Below are positions 35,551-44,787 of a DNA stretch of 64,000 bases, piece by piece. The stretch is from an uncultured Clostridia bacterium (GTDB lineage: Bacteria > Bacillota > Clostridia > Christensenellales > Aristaeellaceae), in the NCBI GenBank assembly GCA_947565865.1, contig CANOHT010000011.1, positions 1 through 64,000 of the forward strand, in the 5' to 3' direction. The first letter of the stretch is position 1. The number at the start of each line of letters is the position of its first letter. The notes beneath the pieces were generated by a model that saw only the letters and a program-made list of their open reading frames with translations, was not told the origin of the DNA and ran no database searches. A program made the position numbers and the translations under genes.

Positions 35551-35579
35551 TTGCAATTGTTCTTCCGGCTGTGTATAAT
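35551..35579 (+). promoter_or_regulatory. Promoter of the membrane protein-rsuA-rsmC-patB set
   Basis: TTGCAA (35551-35556) and a perfect TATAAT (35574-35579) are 17 bp apart. The start codon is 27 bp past the -10, with AAAGGAG between. Confidence 0.78.
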
Positions 35580-35606
35580 AGGCTGTGTATTATTTGAAAG
35601 GAGACC

Positions 35607-36473
35607 ATGCCCATGATCTTCACCGCCGCCCTTCGGGCCGCCTGGCATACATACCGCACCCATTTTTCGGAGATGCTCCTGACCCTGCTTTTGCAGGCGG
35701 TCATCCGGCTGATGGCCCTGACCCCTTTGCTGTTCCTCACCGCCCCGGAGACACGCATGCTGGCGCTTTTGTGCCTGCCGCTGTACATTCTGCTGGTACT
35801 GCCCGCCCGGCAAAACACCGCCGAGGCCATGCGCGACGCGCTGGACGGCGGGCATCTTTTCACCCTCCGGCTGATCTCCCCGGAGCATTACGGCCGCAAG
35901 GTTCTGCGGGGTATCCGGCAGGCGCTTTTGCTGATGCTGTGGGGCGCGCTGTTCCTCTTAGCCACAGGGCTGGCCGTGTTCGTCTTTGCGGGGAAGACCA
36001 TTGAGGGGGTTACCGACGTATTTACCCTGGTGCGGGCGCTGATGCTGCTGGGCGGCGGCTCCTCCATCCAGGGCGCCGCCCGGCTGATGCTGATCTACGC
36101 CGCCACGCTGCTGCCCCTGATGATTGGCGTGGCCTTCCACAGCGGCGCCCGCCACGCCATCGCCCGGGGCGGACGCGGGCTGCTCAAGGGCCATCGCGGC
36201 GGCGTCATGCTGACCTGGCTATTAGGCTGCGTCGCGCTGCTGCCCGCCATGGCGGTCGCGGGCAGTGTGGCCATGAGCATTGCCTCCGCCCTGACAGCCG
36301 CCTTGGCCAACCTGGGCAGGGGCGGAGTATCCTTCTCCCTGGGCAGCCACATGCCGCTGATGGCGGCGGCCGCCGTCGCGCTGCTGATTCCCGCGATTCC
36401 CTTCAAGCAGCTGCTCTCCGCCGCCTATGTCCGGGAGCTTGCCCTGAAGGTCGGCGCGGGGCAGGCGGCATGA
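35607..36473 (+). CDS. Multi-helix membrane protein of unknown function
   Basis: A 288-residue protein with about six predicted helices, for example LLTLLLQAVIRLMALTPLLF, LLLMLWGALFLLATGLAVFV and MLTWLLGCVALLPAMAVAGS. The helices alternate with basic loops (RQNTAEAMRDAL, SGARHAIARGGRGLLKGH). Architecture resembles proteins annotated only as predicted membrane proteins in Clostridia; I do not recognise a family. AAAGGAGACC fixes the ATG. Its stop overlaps the start of rsuA, so it is translationally coupled to rRNA-modification genes, but no link in function is evident. Confidence 0.65.
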   Translation: MPMIFTAALRAAWHTYRTHFSEMLLTLLLQAVIRLMALTPLLFLTAPETRMLALLCLPLYILLVLPARQNTAEAMRDALDGGHLFTLRLISPEHYGRKVLRGIRQALLLMLWGALFLLATGLAVFVFAGKTIEGVTDVFTLVRALMLLGGGSSIQGAARLMLIYAATLLPLMIGVAFHSGARHAIARGGRGLLKGHRGGVMLTWLLGCVALLPAMAVAGSVAMSIASALTAALANLGRGGVSFSLGSHMPLMAAAAVALLIPAIPFKQLLSAAYVRELALKVGAGQAA

Positions 36474-37204
36474 TGCGCCTGGATCGCTGGCTGACGGCCC
36501 TGGGGGTGGGCAGCCGCAGCCAGGTACACAAGCTTATCCGGGCCGGACAGGTTCAGGTGGACGGCAAAACCGTGTCTGATCCATCATCGGGCTGCGACGC
36601 GGCCCGCGCCGCCCTCGTCCTTTCCGGCCAGCCCATCGACGGCAGGCTGACCCGGCATGTGATGCTGAACAAGCCCGCCGGATTGCTCACAGCCGCCCGG
36701 GACAAAAAACAGCCCACCGTTATGGACTGCCTGCCCCCGGTGTACGCCGCCCTTGGCTGCATGCCCGTGGGACGGCTGGACAAGGACACCACCGGGCTGC
36801 TGCTCCTGACCACCGACGGCGAGCTGAATCACCGCCTGCTCTCTCCCACCCGCCATGTGGATAAGGTGTACCGCGCCGCGGTGAACGGCCCGCTGACGGC
36901 GGCGGAGGCGGACGCCTTCGCCCGGGGGCTTCGCCTGTCGGACTTCGACGCCCTGCCTGCCCGGCTGGACATTCTGGACTCCTGCGCTTCGGAGGCCACG
37001 GCGCTTGTCACCGTGCGGGAGGGCAAGTTCCACCAGATCAAGCGCATGTTCGCCGCCGTGAGCCGGGAGGTTACGGCCCTGCACAGGCTTTCCTTCGGCC
37101 CGCTTACGCTGGACGAAGCCCTGGCCCCCGGCCAATGGCGGGAGCTTACCGATGACGAAATCCGCGGTCTGTATCAGGCCGCGAGCCTGGAGGCACTTTC
37201 ATGA
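36470..37204 (+). CDS. rsuA: 16S rRNA pseudouridine synthase RsuA-type
   Basis: A 244-residue enzyme. An S4 RNA-binding domain (about 1-60; MRLDRWLTALGVGSRSQVHKLI) precedes the synthase domain. The catalytic aspartate lies in GRLDKDTTGLLLLTTDG, and the C-terminal KVYRAAV and EGKFHQIKRMF motifs are those of the RsuA/RluB/RluE group. RsuA makes pseudouridine 516 in 16S rRNA; sister enzymes modify 23S rRNA, so the exact site is inferred. ATG 36470 and 36473 are both possible. The next gene overlaps by 4 nt. Confidence 0.88.
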   Translation: MMRLDRWLTALGVGSRSQVHKLIRAGQVQVDGKTVSDPSSGCDAARAALVLSGQPIDGRLTRHVMLNKPAGLLTAARDKKQPTVMDCLPPVYAALGCMPVGRLDKDTTGLLLLTTDGELNHRLLSPTRHVDKVYRAAVNGPLTAAEADAFARGLRLSDFDALPARLDILDSCASEATALVTVREGKFHQIKRMFAAVSREVTALHRLSFGPLTLDEALAPGQWRELTDDEIRGLYQAASLEALS

Positions 37205-37839
37205 CCGAGCAATATTACACCGCCGACCCCACCTGCGCCTCCGCCCCCGTCCCCTGCCAGTACGGCTACCGCGGCCATACCCTGCGCTGCGTGACGGACG
37301 CGGGGGTTTTTTCCAAGGGAGAGCTGGATCAGGGCACCCGCTTGCTGCTGGACGCTCTGCCCGACCTTTCGGGCGACATACTGGACCTGGGCTGCGGCTG
37401 GGGCGCCATCGGCGTGGCGCTGGCCAAGGCGAACCCGGAGGCCCGCGTCGTCATGGCGGATGTGAACCATCGGGCACTGGCGCTGGCCAAGGATAATGCC
37501 GCCCGCAACGGCGTAACGGCGGAATGCCTCGCCTCCGACGGCATGGCGGCCCTGGCAGACCGCGCCTTCCGCGCCGTGGTGACCAACCCGCCCATCCGCG
37601 CAGGCAAGCAGGTGATCTACCACATGTTCGCGGATATTGCCCGTCAGCTGACGCCGGATGGCGCGCTGTACCTGGTCATCCGCAAGCAGCAAGGCGCGGA
37701 AAGCTGCGTCAAATATCTGAAAACCCTCTATGCACAGGTGGAAAAATTGGATAAGTCGGCAGGCTTCTGGGTGCTGAGGGCATCCGGCGCGCTGCCCAAG
37801 GAGGATACGAAGGATGAAATTCAGCGAGGAGTACTTTGA
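37201..37839 (+). CDS. rsmC: Class I methyltransferase, RsmC-like (16S rRNA guanine-N2)
   Basis: A 212-residue single-domain methyltransferase. The SAM-binding motif is DLGCGWGAIGVALAK, the acidic motif II VVMADVN, and the catalytic motif TNPPIRAG, which is the NPP-type motif of N-methyltransferases. The protein corresponds to the catalytic half of E. coli RsmC, which methylates G1207 of 16S rRNA; Firmicutes homologues have just this half. It is coupled to rsuA by an ATGA overlap, which supports an rRNA target. Its end overlaps the aminotransferase by 26 nt. Confidence 0.82.
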   Translation: MTEQYYTADPTCASAPVPCQYGYRGHTLRCVTDAGVFSKGELDQGTRLLLDALPDLSGDILDLGCGWGAIGVALAKANPEARVVMADVNHRALALAKDNAARNGVTAECLASDGMAALADRAFRAVVTNPPIRAGKQVIYHMFADIARQLTPDGALYLVIRKQQGAESCVKYLKTLYAQVEKLDKSAGFWVLRASGALPKEDTKDEIQRGVL

Positions 37840-38980
37840 CGAGGGTTTGTACCGGGTCGGCACCCGGTGCGAAAAGTGGGATGCCTGCCGCCAGGAGCAC
37901 GGTGAAAGCATCCTGCCCCTGTGGGTGGCGGACATGGACTTCCCCAGCCCGCCCGCCGTACAAAACGCGCTGCTGCGCCGTGCCGCCCATCCCACCTACG
38001 GATACACCGCTGTGGAGCCGGATGACGCCGGGGCGCTGTGCGGCTTCTGGCGCCGCCGCCACGGCCTGACCATCGCTGCCGAGGACGTCATGATGATTCC
38101 CTGCGTGGTGACAGGCATCCGCCTGGCCATTCTGACCCTGACCCAGCCCGGGGACGGCGTTATCATCCAGTCCCCGGTGTACGGGCCCTTCCGCTTTTCG
38201 GTGGAGGCCACGGGCCGCCGCCTGTGCGACGCGCCCCTGACCCACCATGCCGACGGCCGGTATGAAATGGATCTGGACGCGGTGGAAGCCCACCTGCGCT
38301 CCGGCGCGCGCCTGATGGTGCTGTGCAGCCCCCACAACCCCGTGGGCCGCGTGTGGTCCAGGGAAGAGCTGTGCGCGCTGCTGGCACTGCTGGGCCGCTA
38401 CGGCGCCAAGCTGGTCTGCGACGAGATCCACGCGGATTTCGTTTACGCCCCCAAGGCCTTCACGCCGATTCTCACCCTTCAGCAGGAGGGCGTCATCAGC
38501 CTGTGCGCGGCCAGCAAAACCTTTAATCTGGCCGGGCTTCAGCAAGCGTCGCTGCTTTGCATGGAGGAGGAGGTTCGGGCGAAGATCAGCCGGGAGATGG
38601 AGCGGTCAGGCGTCCGCAGCGGCAATATTTTCGCCCTGGAAGCCACCCGCGCGGCCTATGAGGAGGGCGACGCCTGGCTGGACGGCCTGCTCAGCTACCT
38701 GGATGGCAGCCGCCGTCTGCTGCGGGAGCTGGTGGCCGCCCATCTGCCCAAGGCCGTTCTTTCCCCCATGGAGGGCACTTATCTGGCCTGGCTGGACGGC
38801 CGCGCCTACGCTCCCACCACCGCCGAATTGATGACCAAGGCCCACAAGGCCGGCGTCACCTTCACCGGCGGGGACTTCTTCGGCCAGGGCGGCGACGGCT
38901 TCCTGCGGGTGAACATCGGCTGTCCCCGCCGCTATGTGGAGGAGGGCATCCTTCGCCTGGCCGTGGCGCTGGAAAGCTGA
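37814..38980 (+). CDS. PLP-dependent aminotransferase-fold C-S lyase (PatB/MalY family)
   Basis: A 388-residue fold type I PLP enzyme. The signature LPLWVADMDFPSPPAV near the N-terminus is that of MalY/PatB cystathionine beta-lyases. SPHNPVGRVW and the aspartate in CDEIHADF hold the cofactor, and the lysine in ASKTFNLAG forms the Schiff base. Members cleave C-S bonds of cystathionine or cysteine conjugates, giving thiol, pyruvate and ammonia; some are regulators. The start lies 26 nt inside the methyltransferase gene, so expression is coupled. A terminator was not found right after it. Confidence 0.88.
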   Translation: MKFSEEYFDEGLYRVGTRCEKWDACRQEHGESILPLWVADMDFPSPPAVQNALLRRAAHPTYGYTAVEPDDAGALCGFWRRRHGLTIAAEDVMMIPCVVTGIRLAILTLTQPGDGVIIQSPVYGPFRFSVEATGRRLCDAPLTHHADGRYEMDLDAVEAHLRSGARLMVLCSPHNPVGRVWSREELCALLALLGRYGAKLVCDEIHADFVYAPKAFTPILTLQQEGVISLCAASKTFNLAGLQQASLLCMEEEVRAKISREMERSGVRSGNIFALEATRAAYEEGDAWLDGLLSYLDGSRRLLRELVAAHLPKAVLSPMEGTYLAWLDGRAYAPTTAELMTKAHKAGVTFTGGDFFGQGGDGFLRVNIGCPRRYVEEGILRLAVALES

Positions 38981-39023
38981 CCTTCACCCTTTCTTAAACA
39001 GCATAATGAACGGAGGCACGCCC

Positions 39024-39545
39024 ATACCCCTGAAGGCGAGCGACATTTAAAAGCAGAGAATCCGTGAAATCGAGGCTCAGGCGGACGCGCTGGTAGCCCA
39101 GTGCGACATCATGTTCGTTTCCTCCGTCAACAGGCAGGGCTATCCCCGAATCTGCTGCGTCAGCAAGCTGAAGGATCGCGGCTTCCGCGAGATTGTCTTT
39201 GTCACCTCCAAGCGAAGCGCGAAGCAGGGCAAGGCCAAGCACTTTGAGGAGAACAGCAAGGCCAGCGTCTGCTTCCGGCGGGAGGGCGATTCCCTGACCC
39301 TGGTGGGTGAGGTCGATATCATCACCGACCGCGAGGAGATGCTGCGCCTGTGGCGTGAAGGCGACAGAGCCTTTTTCCCCAAGAGCATCGACGACCCCAG
39401 GATCAGATTCATCCGCTTCCGCACGCTGGAGGCAACCTTCTGGATCGGCGGCCATTTCAGAACGTTGAAGTATAAAAGATCGAACAAGCCGGCTTCGCCG
39501 GAGGCATGCGGCGGAGGCATGCGGCGGATCGGCCGCGCAAGGTAA
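39024..39545 (+). pseudogene. Decayed pyridoxamine 5'-phosphate oxidase-like (stress protein 26-type) gene
   Basis: The body (FVSSVNRQGYPRICCVSK, KASVCFRREGDSLTLVGEV, EATFWIGG) matches small flavin-binding split-barrel proteins. The expected N-terminal helix is encoded upstream in frame (REIEAQADALVAQCDI) but is preceded by a TAA at 39048-39050, and the codon placed 7 nt after CGGAGG is ATA (39024) instead of ATG. An internal ATG at 39111 would drop the helix and has no ribosome site. The 3' end contains a small G+C-rich duplication (about 39494-39520). I therefore call it a pseudogene. Confidence 0.6.
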
Positions 39546-39566
39546 ATCCCTCGTGAGGTGTCAGCG

Positions 39567-40112
39567 GTGAAATATCATCAAGTAATAACGTTAAAAAACG
39601 GCATCGAATGCTGCTTGAGAAACGGAACGGAATGTGATGGGCAAGCCGTACTGGACAACTTTCATCTGGCCCATGGAGAAACCGATTATCTGCTCAGCTA
39701 TCCAGATGAAAATTGCTTTGACGCGATGCAGGAAAGCCAATTCCTTAAAGAGAAATCTGACAGTGAAAATGAAATCGAAATTGTTGCCGTCGTCAATCAT
39801 GTAGTTGTGGGAACCGCTGGGATTGAAGCAGTAGGAAAAAAATACAAGATACGGCATCGAGCTGAATTTGGCATCAGTGTCGCTCAAGAATTTTGGGGGC
39901 TGGGGATTGGACAGGCATTAACGACAGCGTGTATTGAATGTGCAAGGGCTGCGGGATACGTCCAGCTTGAGCTGAATGTAGTTGCCGACAATGTCAGGGC
40001 ATTATCCATCTATCAGAAAGCTGGGTTTGTTGAATTTGGCAGAAATCCCAAAGGCTTTCATTCTCGATTCACAGGCTTTCAAGAAGTTGTTTATATGAGA
40101 TTGGAATTATAG
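39567..40112 (+). CDS. GNAT-family N-acetyltransferase
   Basis: A 181-residue acetyltransferase. The acetyl-CoA binding segment reads EFWGLGIGQALTTACIECAR, a Q/RxxGxG/A variant, and the C-terminal ALSIYQKAGFVEFGRNPKG is typical of GNAT enzymes of the RimJ-like or PhnO-like group. GTG 39567 is chosen because GTGAGGTG lies 6 nt before it; a GTG at 39558 overlaps that site. Base composition is clearly lower in G+C than its neighbours, with A-rich codons, so recent transfer is likely. The substrate is unknown. Confidence 0.8.
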   Translation: MKYHQVITLKNGIECCLRNGTECDGQAVLDNFHLAHGETDYLLSYPDENCFDAMQESQFLKEKSDSENEIEIVAVVNHVVVGTAGIEAVGKKYKIRHRAEFGISVAQEFWGLGIGQALTTACIECARAAGYVQLELNVVADNVRALSIYQKAGFVEFGRNPKGFHSRFTGFQEVVYMRLEL

Positions 40113-40177
40113 GTTAATCGTACATAGAGAGCGCCACAAACAACGCTATCCAAATACCAGATGGAAGGATGATTGCC

Positions 40178-41449
40178 ATGACTCATGACGCCTTGGGCAT
40201 TGTCCCCGCCAACCTGCTGCTGCCAGCCGACGGCGTATCCCCCGCCGCCTGGGCCTGCGTGGCCTGCGATCAGTACACCTCCCAGCCCGATTACTGGGAG
40301 GACGTAGCCCTGCAGGTGGGCGCTCAGCCTTCTACCCTGCGCCTGATGCTCCCCGAGTGCTACCTGGATCAGTCCGCCAGATGTGTGCCCGCCATCCATC
40401 AGGCCATGCGGGACTACCTGCAAAGCGGCATCCTGACCCAGGCGGTGACGGAGGGCTTCATCCTGGTGGAGCGCTCCACCGAAAGCGGCGCCCGGCTGGG
40501 GCTGGTCTGCGCGGTGGATCTGGAGCAGTACGACTTCACTCCCGGGAGCAAAAGTCTGGTGCGGCCCACGGAGGAAACCATCGCCGCCCGCCTGCCCGCC
40601 CGGATGGTCATCCGCCAGGGCGCGGCCATCGAGCTGAGTCACATCCTGCTGCTGATGGACGATCCCCTGCAAAGCGTGGTGGAGCCCCTATACGCCCGCC
40701 GGGCCAGCCTGCCCCTGCTCTACGACTTCCCCCTGATGAAGGAGGGCGGCCACCTGCGGGGATGGGCCGTCACCGGCGCGGAGGACAAGGCGCGGATTCG
40801 CGAAGCGCTGGCGCTGCTGAAGTCATCCCAGGGCGCGGATCCCCTGCTGTTCGCCGTGGGCGACGGCAACCACTCCTTAGCCACAGCCAAGCGCTGCTGG
40901 GAGCAGCTGAAGCCTGCCCTGACGCCCCAGGAGCGGCTGACCCACCCTGCCCGGTACGCCCTGTGCGAGGTGGAGAACATCCACGACGGCGCGCTGCTGT
41001 TCGAGCCCATCCACCGGGTACTCACCGGCGTCCGCCCGGATGAGGTGATGACGGACTGGACGCTGTACTGCCATCAGCGGGGGATGGATTTGTCCGAGGC
41101 AACGGCTCCGGACGAAACGGAGCACACCCTCCGGGTGATCTACCATGGGCATGAGGCCGTTGCCACCGTCAGCAAGCCAGACGGCGCTCTGCCCGCGGAT
41201 ACCCTCCAGCGCTACCTGGACGATTTCCTGGCCCGCTGCCCGGAGGCGGACATCGACTACATCCACGGCGACGACGTGGTGCGGCAGCTTTGTCAGCGGG
41301 AGGACACCATGGGCTTCCTGCTGCCGCCGCTGGACAAGGCCGACTTCTTCCCCGCCATCCGCCGCCTGGGCGTGCTGCCCCGCAAGACCTTCTCCATGGG
41401 CCATGCCAACGAAAAAAGATTTTATATGGAATGCAAGATGATACGCTGA
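40178..41449 (+). CDS. DUF1015-family protein
   Basis: A 423-residue soluble protein of the DUF1015 family. The diagnostic motif FAVGDGNHSLATAK lies near the middle, with VACDQYTSQPDYW near the start and LLPPLDKADFF close to the end. The family is widespread in anaerobes and often near amino-acid or hydroxyacid genes, but its role is not established. The ATG at 40178 is 9 nt after GGAAGG, while the ATG at 40169 abuts it. A strong terminator follows at 41487. Confidence 0.88.
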   Translation: MTHDALGIVPANLLLPADGVSPAAWACVACDQYTSQPDYWEDVALQVGAQPSTLRLMLPECYLDQSARCVPAIHQAMRDYLQSGILTQAVTEGFILVERSTESGARLGLVCAVDLEQYDFTPGSKSLVRPTEETIAARLPARMVIRQGAAIELSHILLLMDDPLQSVVEPLYARRASLPLLYDFPLMKEGGHLRGWAVTGAEDKARIREALALLKSSQGADPLLFAVGDGNHSLATAKRCWEQLKPALTPQERLTHPARYALCEVENIHDGALLFEPIHRVLTGVRPDEVMTDWTLYCHQRGMDLSEATAPDETEHTLRVIYHGHEAVATVSKPDGALPADTLQRYLDDFLARCPEADIDYIHGDDVVRQLCQREDTMGFLLPPLDKADFFPAIRRLGVLPRKTFSMGHANEKRFYMECKMIR

Positions 41450-41486
41450 TCCAGGCATGAAATACAACGCCGGCAAAGCGGCTGCA

Positions 41487-41515
41487 GGACTTCCCGGCCG
41501 GGAAGTCCTTTTTTT
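41487..41515 (+). terminator. Intrinsic terminator of the DUF1015 gene
   Basis: A perfect palindrome of 22 bp (41487-41508) is followed by TTTTTTT on the plus strand. It starts 37 bp after the stop codon. Confidence 0.9.
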
Positions 41516-41645
41516 AGCTCACCAACAAAAAAACTGACGCGCATGTTGTCAGTTTTTGTAAGCATCGACCCCTCGGATTTGACCCAGCCGCTCGCCTCCC
41601 CCTCCGTAAGCAGAGGAGGCCGCTTCTTTCTTGCCTTCTGTCAGC

Positions 41646-42971
41646 TCATTGAAGGGCAAACACGACTTCCCCGCCCAGCTGGCCGTCCAGGTAGTAGGCC
41701 AGGGTATACGGCCCGGGGACAAAGCCCGTGAATTGCTCGCAGTCCCGGAAGAGCGCCGTGACCTCCACGAACCAGCTGTCGTTCTCCCCCAGCTCCGGCA
41801 GGAATACATAGCCGTCGGTATCCCAGTAGCAGCTGCCGTCGGGGGCGGTAAGGGCCACGGTCAGCAGCGCCTCCCGCTCCTGCTGGGTATGATAGGTATT
41901 GGTGACCTGCAGGTACAGGCGAAGCCCCTCATCCTGAAGGCTCGCCGCGGTGATGTCCTCCATGGGCGAAAGCAAATCCAGGTTTTCCGGCTCTGCCGCC
42001 GCGTCTGTACAGGCCAGGCAGGAGGCCGCGTTCACGAAATCCATCGCGGTAAAGGGCGGCGTCGCGGGCGCTTCCGTTATCAGCGCCGCCTGCGGGAAGG
42101 ATGACGTGTCCACCTCGCCCGTCATTGACTGCTGGAGCCACATGAGGTAGGTATGTCCCGGCAGCACCGACACCTCGGCGCTGCCCTCCGCCCAGTCCAG
42201 CGGAGCGTATGTATAGTAGCCGTTGGCGCCGTCCACCCAGAACAGGGTAAAGGCGCTGTCCGCCGCGCCCTCCGCCGGGACAACGCCCGACCAGTCCACC
42301 GTCATCATGCCATGCTCCACCGCGGCGGTGAAGCCGTTCAGCCAGTTGATGCCTTCAGCCGCCGGAGCGTTTCGCGCCGTCTCGCCCCGCAGAACGGCCC
42401 CGATCTTCTCCGCCGTATAAGCCACATAGCGATGGACGCCCTCGGTATAGGTCGCCACGGCCATACCGGCGATATTGCCCTGGGCGTCGGTGAGCACCGC
42501 GCCGGGCAGCGTTCCGGCGATGCCGGTATACAGCAGGCAGGACGCGCCGTCCAGGGGCGTGATGGTCACATGCCGGGCCGGGGCGGAAAAGGCCGCGCCC
42601 TCCGCCGTAACGCCGCGAATTATCAGCGGTTCTTCCGCCGTGCCCAGTTCGGCGGGCTGAGCCGGGGAGGGCTGGGCCAGCGTCACCCGCAGCAGAGGGC
42701 TGTTCCCGTCAGGCTGCCGGATTTCCGTCACCGCCAGGGCGCCGCCGCTGCCCACGGCCATCAGCTGCCCGTCAGGCTGCGCCGCCCAGATGGTGGTCAG
42801 CAGGGTGGCGGCGTCCTCCACCAGCACCGCCGTGCCCAGGGGCGTCATGCCGCCCCGAGCGTCCACGCTCACCATGGTATAGATCGGAGAAAGGGCCTCC
42901 TGCGCCTGGGCGGGCAGAAACACCATCGCCATCAGCACGGCGCACAGGAGCGCCATTATCCGTTTGTTCAT
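41646..42971 (-). CDS. Secreted protein with a degenerate trypsin-like domain
   Basis: A 441-residue exported protein; the signal peptide ends near AQA-QEALSP. The first ~200 residues follow the layout of a trypsin-like protease (LGTAVLVEDAATLLTT, where active enzymes have GSGFII...ILTNxH). However the catalytic histidine is absent, and the serine loop reads LPGAVLTDAQGNIAGM instead of GNSGGPL. It is probably not a protease. The C-terminal half contains beta-rich, possibly Ig-like segments (NTYHTQQEREALLTVALTAP, GYVFLPELGEND). It is 15 nt downstream of adenine deaminase but unrelated in function. The fold assignment is an inference. Confidence 0.55.
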   Translation of the reverse strand: MNKRIMALLCAVLMAMVFLPAQAQEALSPIYTMVSVDARGGMTPLGTAVLVEDAATLLTTIWAAQPDGQLMAVGSGGALAVTEIRQPDGNSPLLRVTLAQPSPAQPAELGTAEEPLIIRGVTAEGAAFSAPARHVTITPLDGASCLLYTGIAGTLPGAVLTDAQGNIAGMAVATYTEGVHRYVAYTAEKIGAVLRGETARNAPAAEGINWLNGFTAAVEHGMMTVDWSGVVPAEGAADSAFTLFWVDGANGYYTYAPLDWAEGSAEVSVLPGHTYLMWLQQSMTGEVDTSSFPQAALITEAPATPPFTAMDFVNAASCLACTDAAAEPENLDLLSPMEDITAASLQDEGLRLYLQVTNTYHTQQEREALLTVALTAPDGSCYWDTDGYVFLPELGENDSWFVEVTALFRDCEQFTGFVPGPYTLAYYLDGQLGGEVVFALQ

Positions 42972-42986
42972 GGCATCTCGCCTCCG

Positions 42987-44714
42987 TCAATCGATCAGAC
43001 GCATCTGATCCACATCAAACACGCCCAGGGTAGTCAGCCGCAGGGAGGGAATCACCGGCAGGCTGGTGAAGCTCAGGGTCATGAAGGGATCCACGCCCTC
43101 CGACACGCCCCGCTCATAGGCGGCGCGCTTGCAGGCCTCCAGGGCCTCGTTGACTTTTTCGAGTGGACTGTCGGTGAACAGGCCCGCCACCGGCAGGGGC
43201 AGCTCCTGAATCACCCTTCCCGCCTCCACCACCGTCAGGCCCCCGCCCATGGCCCGGAGACGGTTCACCGCCAGCACAATGTCCTCATCCGTCACGCCGC
43301 AGGCGATGATGTTGTGGCTGTCATGGGCAATGCTGGCCGCGATGGCCCCCCGCCGCAGGCCGTAGCCCTTCACATAGCAGCAGGCAACGTGGCCCGTACC
43401 CCGGTGCCGCTCGCATACCGCCATCTTCAGCACATCCTGATCCACGTTCACCCCGGAGGCCCGGCCCAGGTTCTGGGTGACGATCTGGCCCGGCACCATG
43501 CCGATGAGGGGCGCGTCCCCCAGGGCCAGGCGTTCCTTCGTCAGTTCCGGCAGGTGGAAGGTATCGGTGACGGCATGGAGGATGTCGGGGGCGATGACGG
43601 GCTCGTTCAGCATCACATCATGTCCGTCGTAGACCTTCTTTCCCCGCTTGAAGACCATCTCCACCCCCACGTCCCGCAGATTATCCAGCACGACAAAGTC
43701 CGCCAGATACCCCGGGGCGATGGCGCCCTTGTTGTTCAGGAGGAAATACCGGGCGGCGTAGTGGCTGGCCACCTTGATGGTCAGGATGGGATCGGCGCCC
43801 AGGCGGATGGCCTTGCGCACAATGTAGTCGATATGGCCCTTGCGCAGCAGGTCATAGGGGTGCTTGTCATCGGTGGAGAACATGCAGCGGTGGGCGTACT
43901 GCTCGGTGAGCAGGGGCATCAGCGCCTCCAGATTCTGAGCTGCGGTGCCCTCCCGGATCATGATGAACTGCCCCTTGCGCAGCTTTTCGACGGCGTTGTC
44001 AAAGGTGTCGCACTCATGGTCGGAATACACGCCGGCGGAAATGTAGGCGTCCAGCGCGCGGCCGGAAAGCCCGGGGGCGTGGCCGTCGATCTTCTTGTGA
44101 TGGGCCTGGCTGACCACGATTTTCTCAATGGTGGCGCGGTCGCCATAGATTACGCCGGGATAGTTCATCATCTCCGCCAGCCCCAGCACCCTGGGGTGGT
44201 CGAAGTAGGCGTTGATGTCCCGCCAGGTAAGCCGCTCGCCGTTCTCCTCAAAATCCATGGCGGGGACGCAGGAGGGCAGCATGAAGTGAACGTCCAAAGG
44301 CAGCCCCTCGGTGGCGCTCATCATGTAGTCAATGCCGCCCGCGCCGCACACGTTGGCAATCTCATGAGGATCGGTGATGACGGTGGTGGTGCCGTGGGGG
44401 ATCACTGCCCGGGCGAAGGACGAGGGCGATACCAGGGAGCTTTCCAGATGGATATGGGCGTCAATGAATCCCGGCGCGACAATCCTGCCGGATACGTCCA
44501 CCTCCTCCACGCCGCTGTACTCGCCCATGCCGATGACCAGGCCGCCCACCACAGCAATGTCCCCCTGGCATAATTCATTGGAGAACACGTTGACATAGGT
44601 GGCATTCTTGAGCACCAGATCCGCCTTTTCCTGACCCATGGCCGCGCGGATCATCCGCTGCTTCTTTCTAACCTTCTGAGCAATCCGCTCCGCTCTGGTT
44701 TTGCTCTCATTCAT
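42987..44714 (-). CDS. ade: Adenine deaminase
   Basis: A 575-residue amidohydrolase. Metal-binding motifs are GFIDAHIHLESSL (HxH) and the later DGHAPGL, SDHECDT and STDDKHP. The C-terminal domain has SIAHDSHNIIACG, as in bacterial Ade. It converts adenine to hypoxanthine plus ammonia in purine salvage, in the cytoplasm, using iron or manganese. The ATG at 44714 is placed at MNESKTRAER after GGAAGGAGC. A promoter lies just upstream. It is divergent from the alpha-galactosidase gene. Confidence 0.94.
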   Translation of the reverse strand: MNESKTRAERIAQKVRKKQRMIRAAMGQEKADLVLKNATYVNVFSNELCQGDIAVVGGLVIGMGEYSGVEEVDVSGRIVAPGFIDAHIHLESSLVSPSSFARAVIPHGTTTVITDPHEIANVCGAGGIDYMMSATEGLPLDVHFMLPSCVPAMDFEENGERLTWRDINAYFDHPRVLGLAEMMNYPGVIYGDRATIEKIVVSQAHHKKIDGHAPGLSGRALDAYISAGVYSDHECDTFDNAVEKLRKGQFIMIREGTAAQNLEALMPLLTEQYAHRCMFSTDDKHPYDLLRKGHIDYIVRKAIRLGADPILTIKVASHYAARYFLLNNKGAIAPGYLADFVVLDNLRDVGVEMVFKRGKKVYDGHDVMLNEPVIAPDILHAVTDTFHLPELTKERLALGDAPLIGMVPGQIVTQNLGRASGVNVDQDVLKMAVCERHRGTGHVACCYVKGYGLRRGAIAASIAHDSHNIIACGVTDEDIVLAVNRLRAMGGGLTVVEAGRVIQELPLPVAGLFTDSPLEKVNEALEACKRAAYERGVSEGVDPFMTLSFTSLPVIPSLRLTTLGVFDVDQMRLID

Positions 44715-44758
44715 GGCATGGTTCGCTCCTTCCCGTTTTTCGCTGAAGCGTTTGAACC

Positions 44759-44787
44759 ATTCTACCATACCGACTGTCTTCCATCAA
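44759..44787 (-). promoter_or_regulatory. Promoter of ade
   Basis: On the minus strand TTGATG (complement of 44782-44787) and TAGAAT (complement of 44759-44764) are 17 bp apart, about 45 bp before the ATG. Confidence 0.6.
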
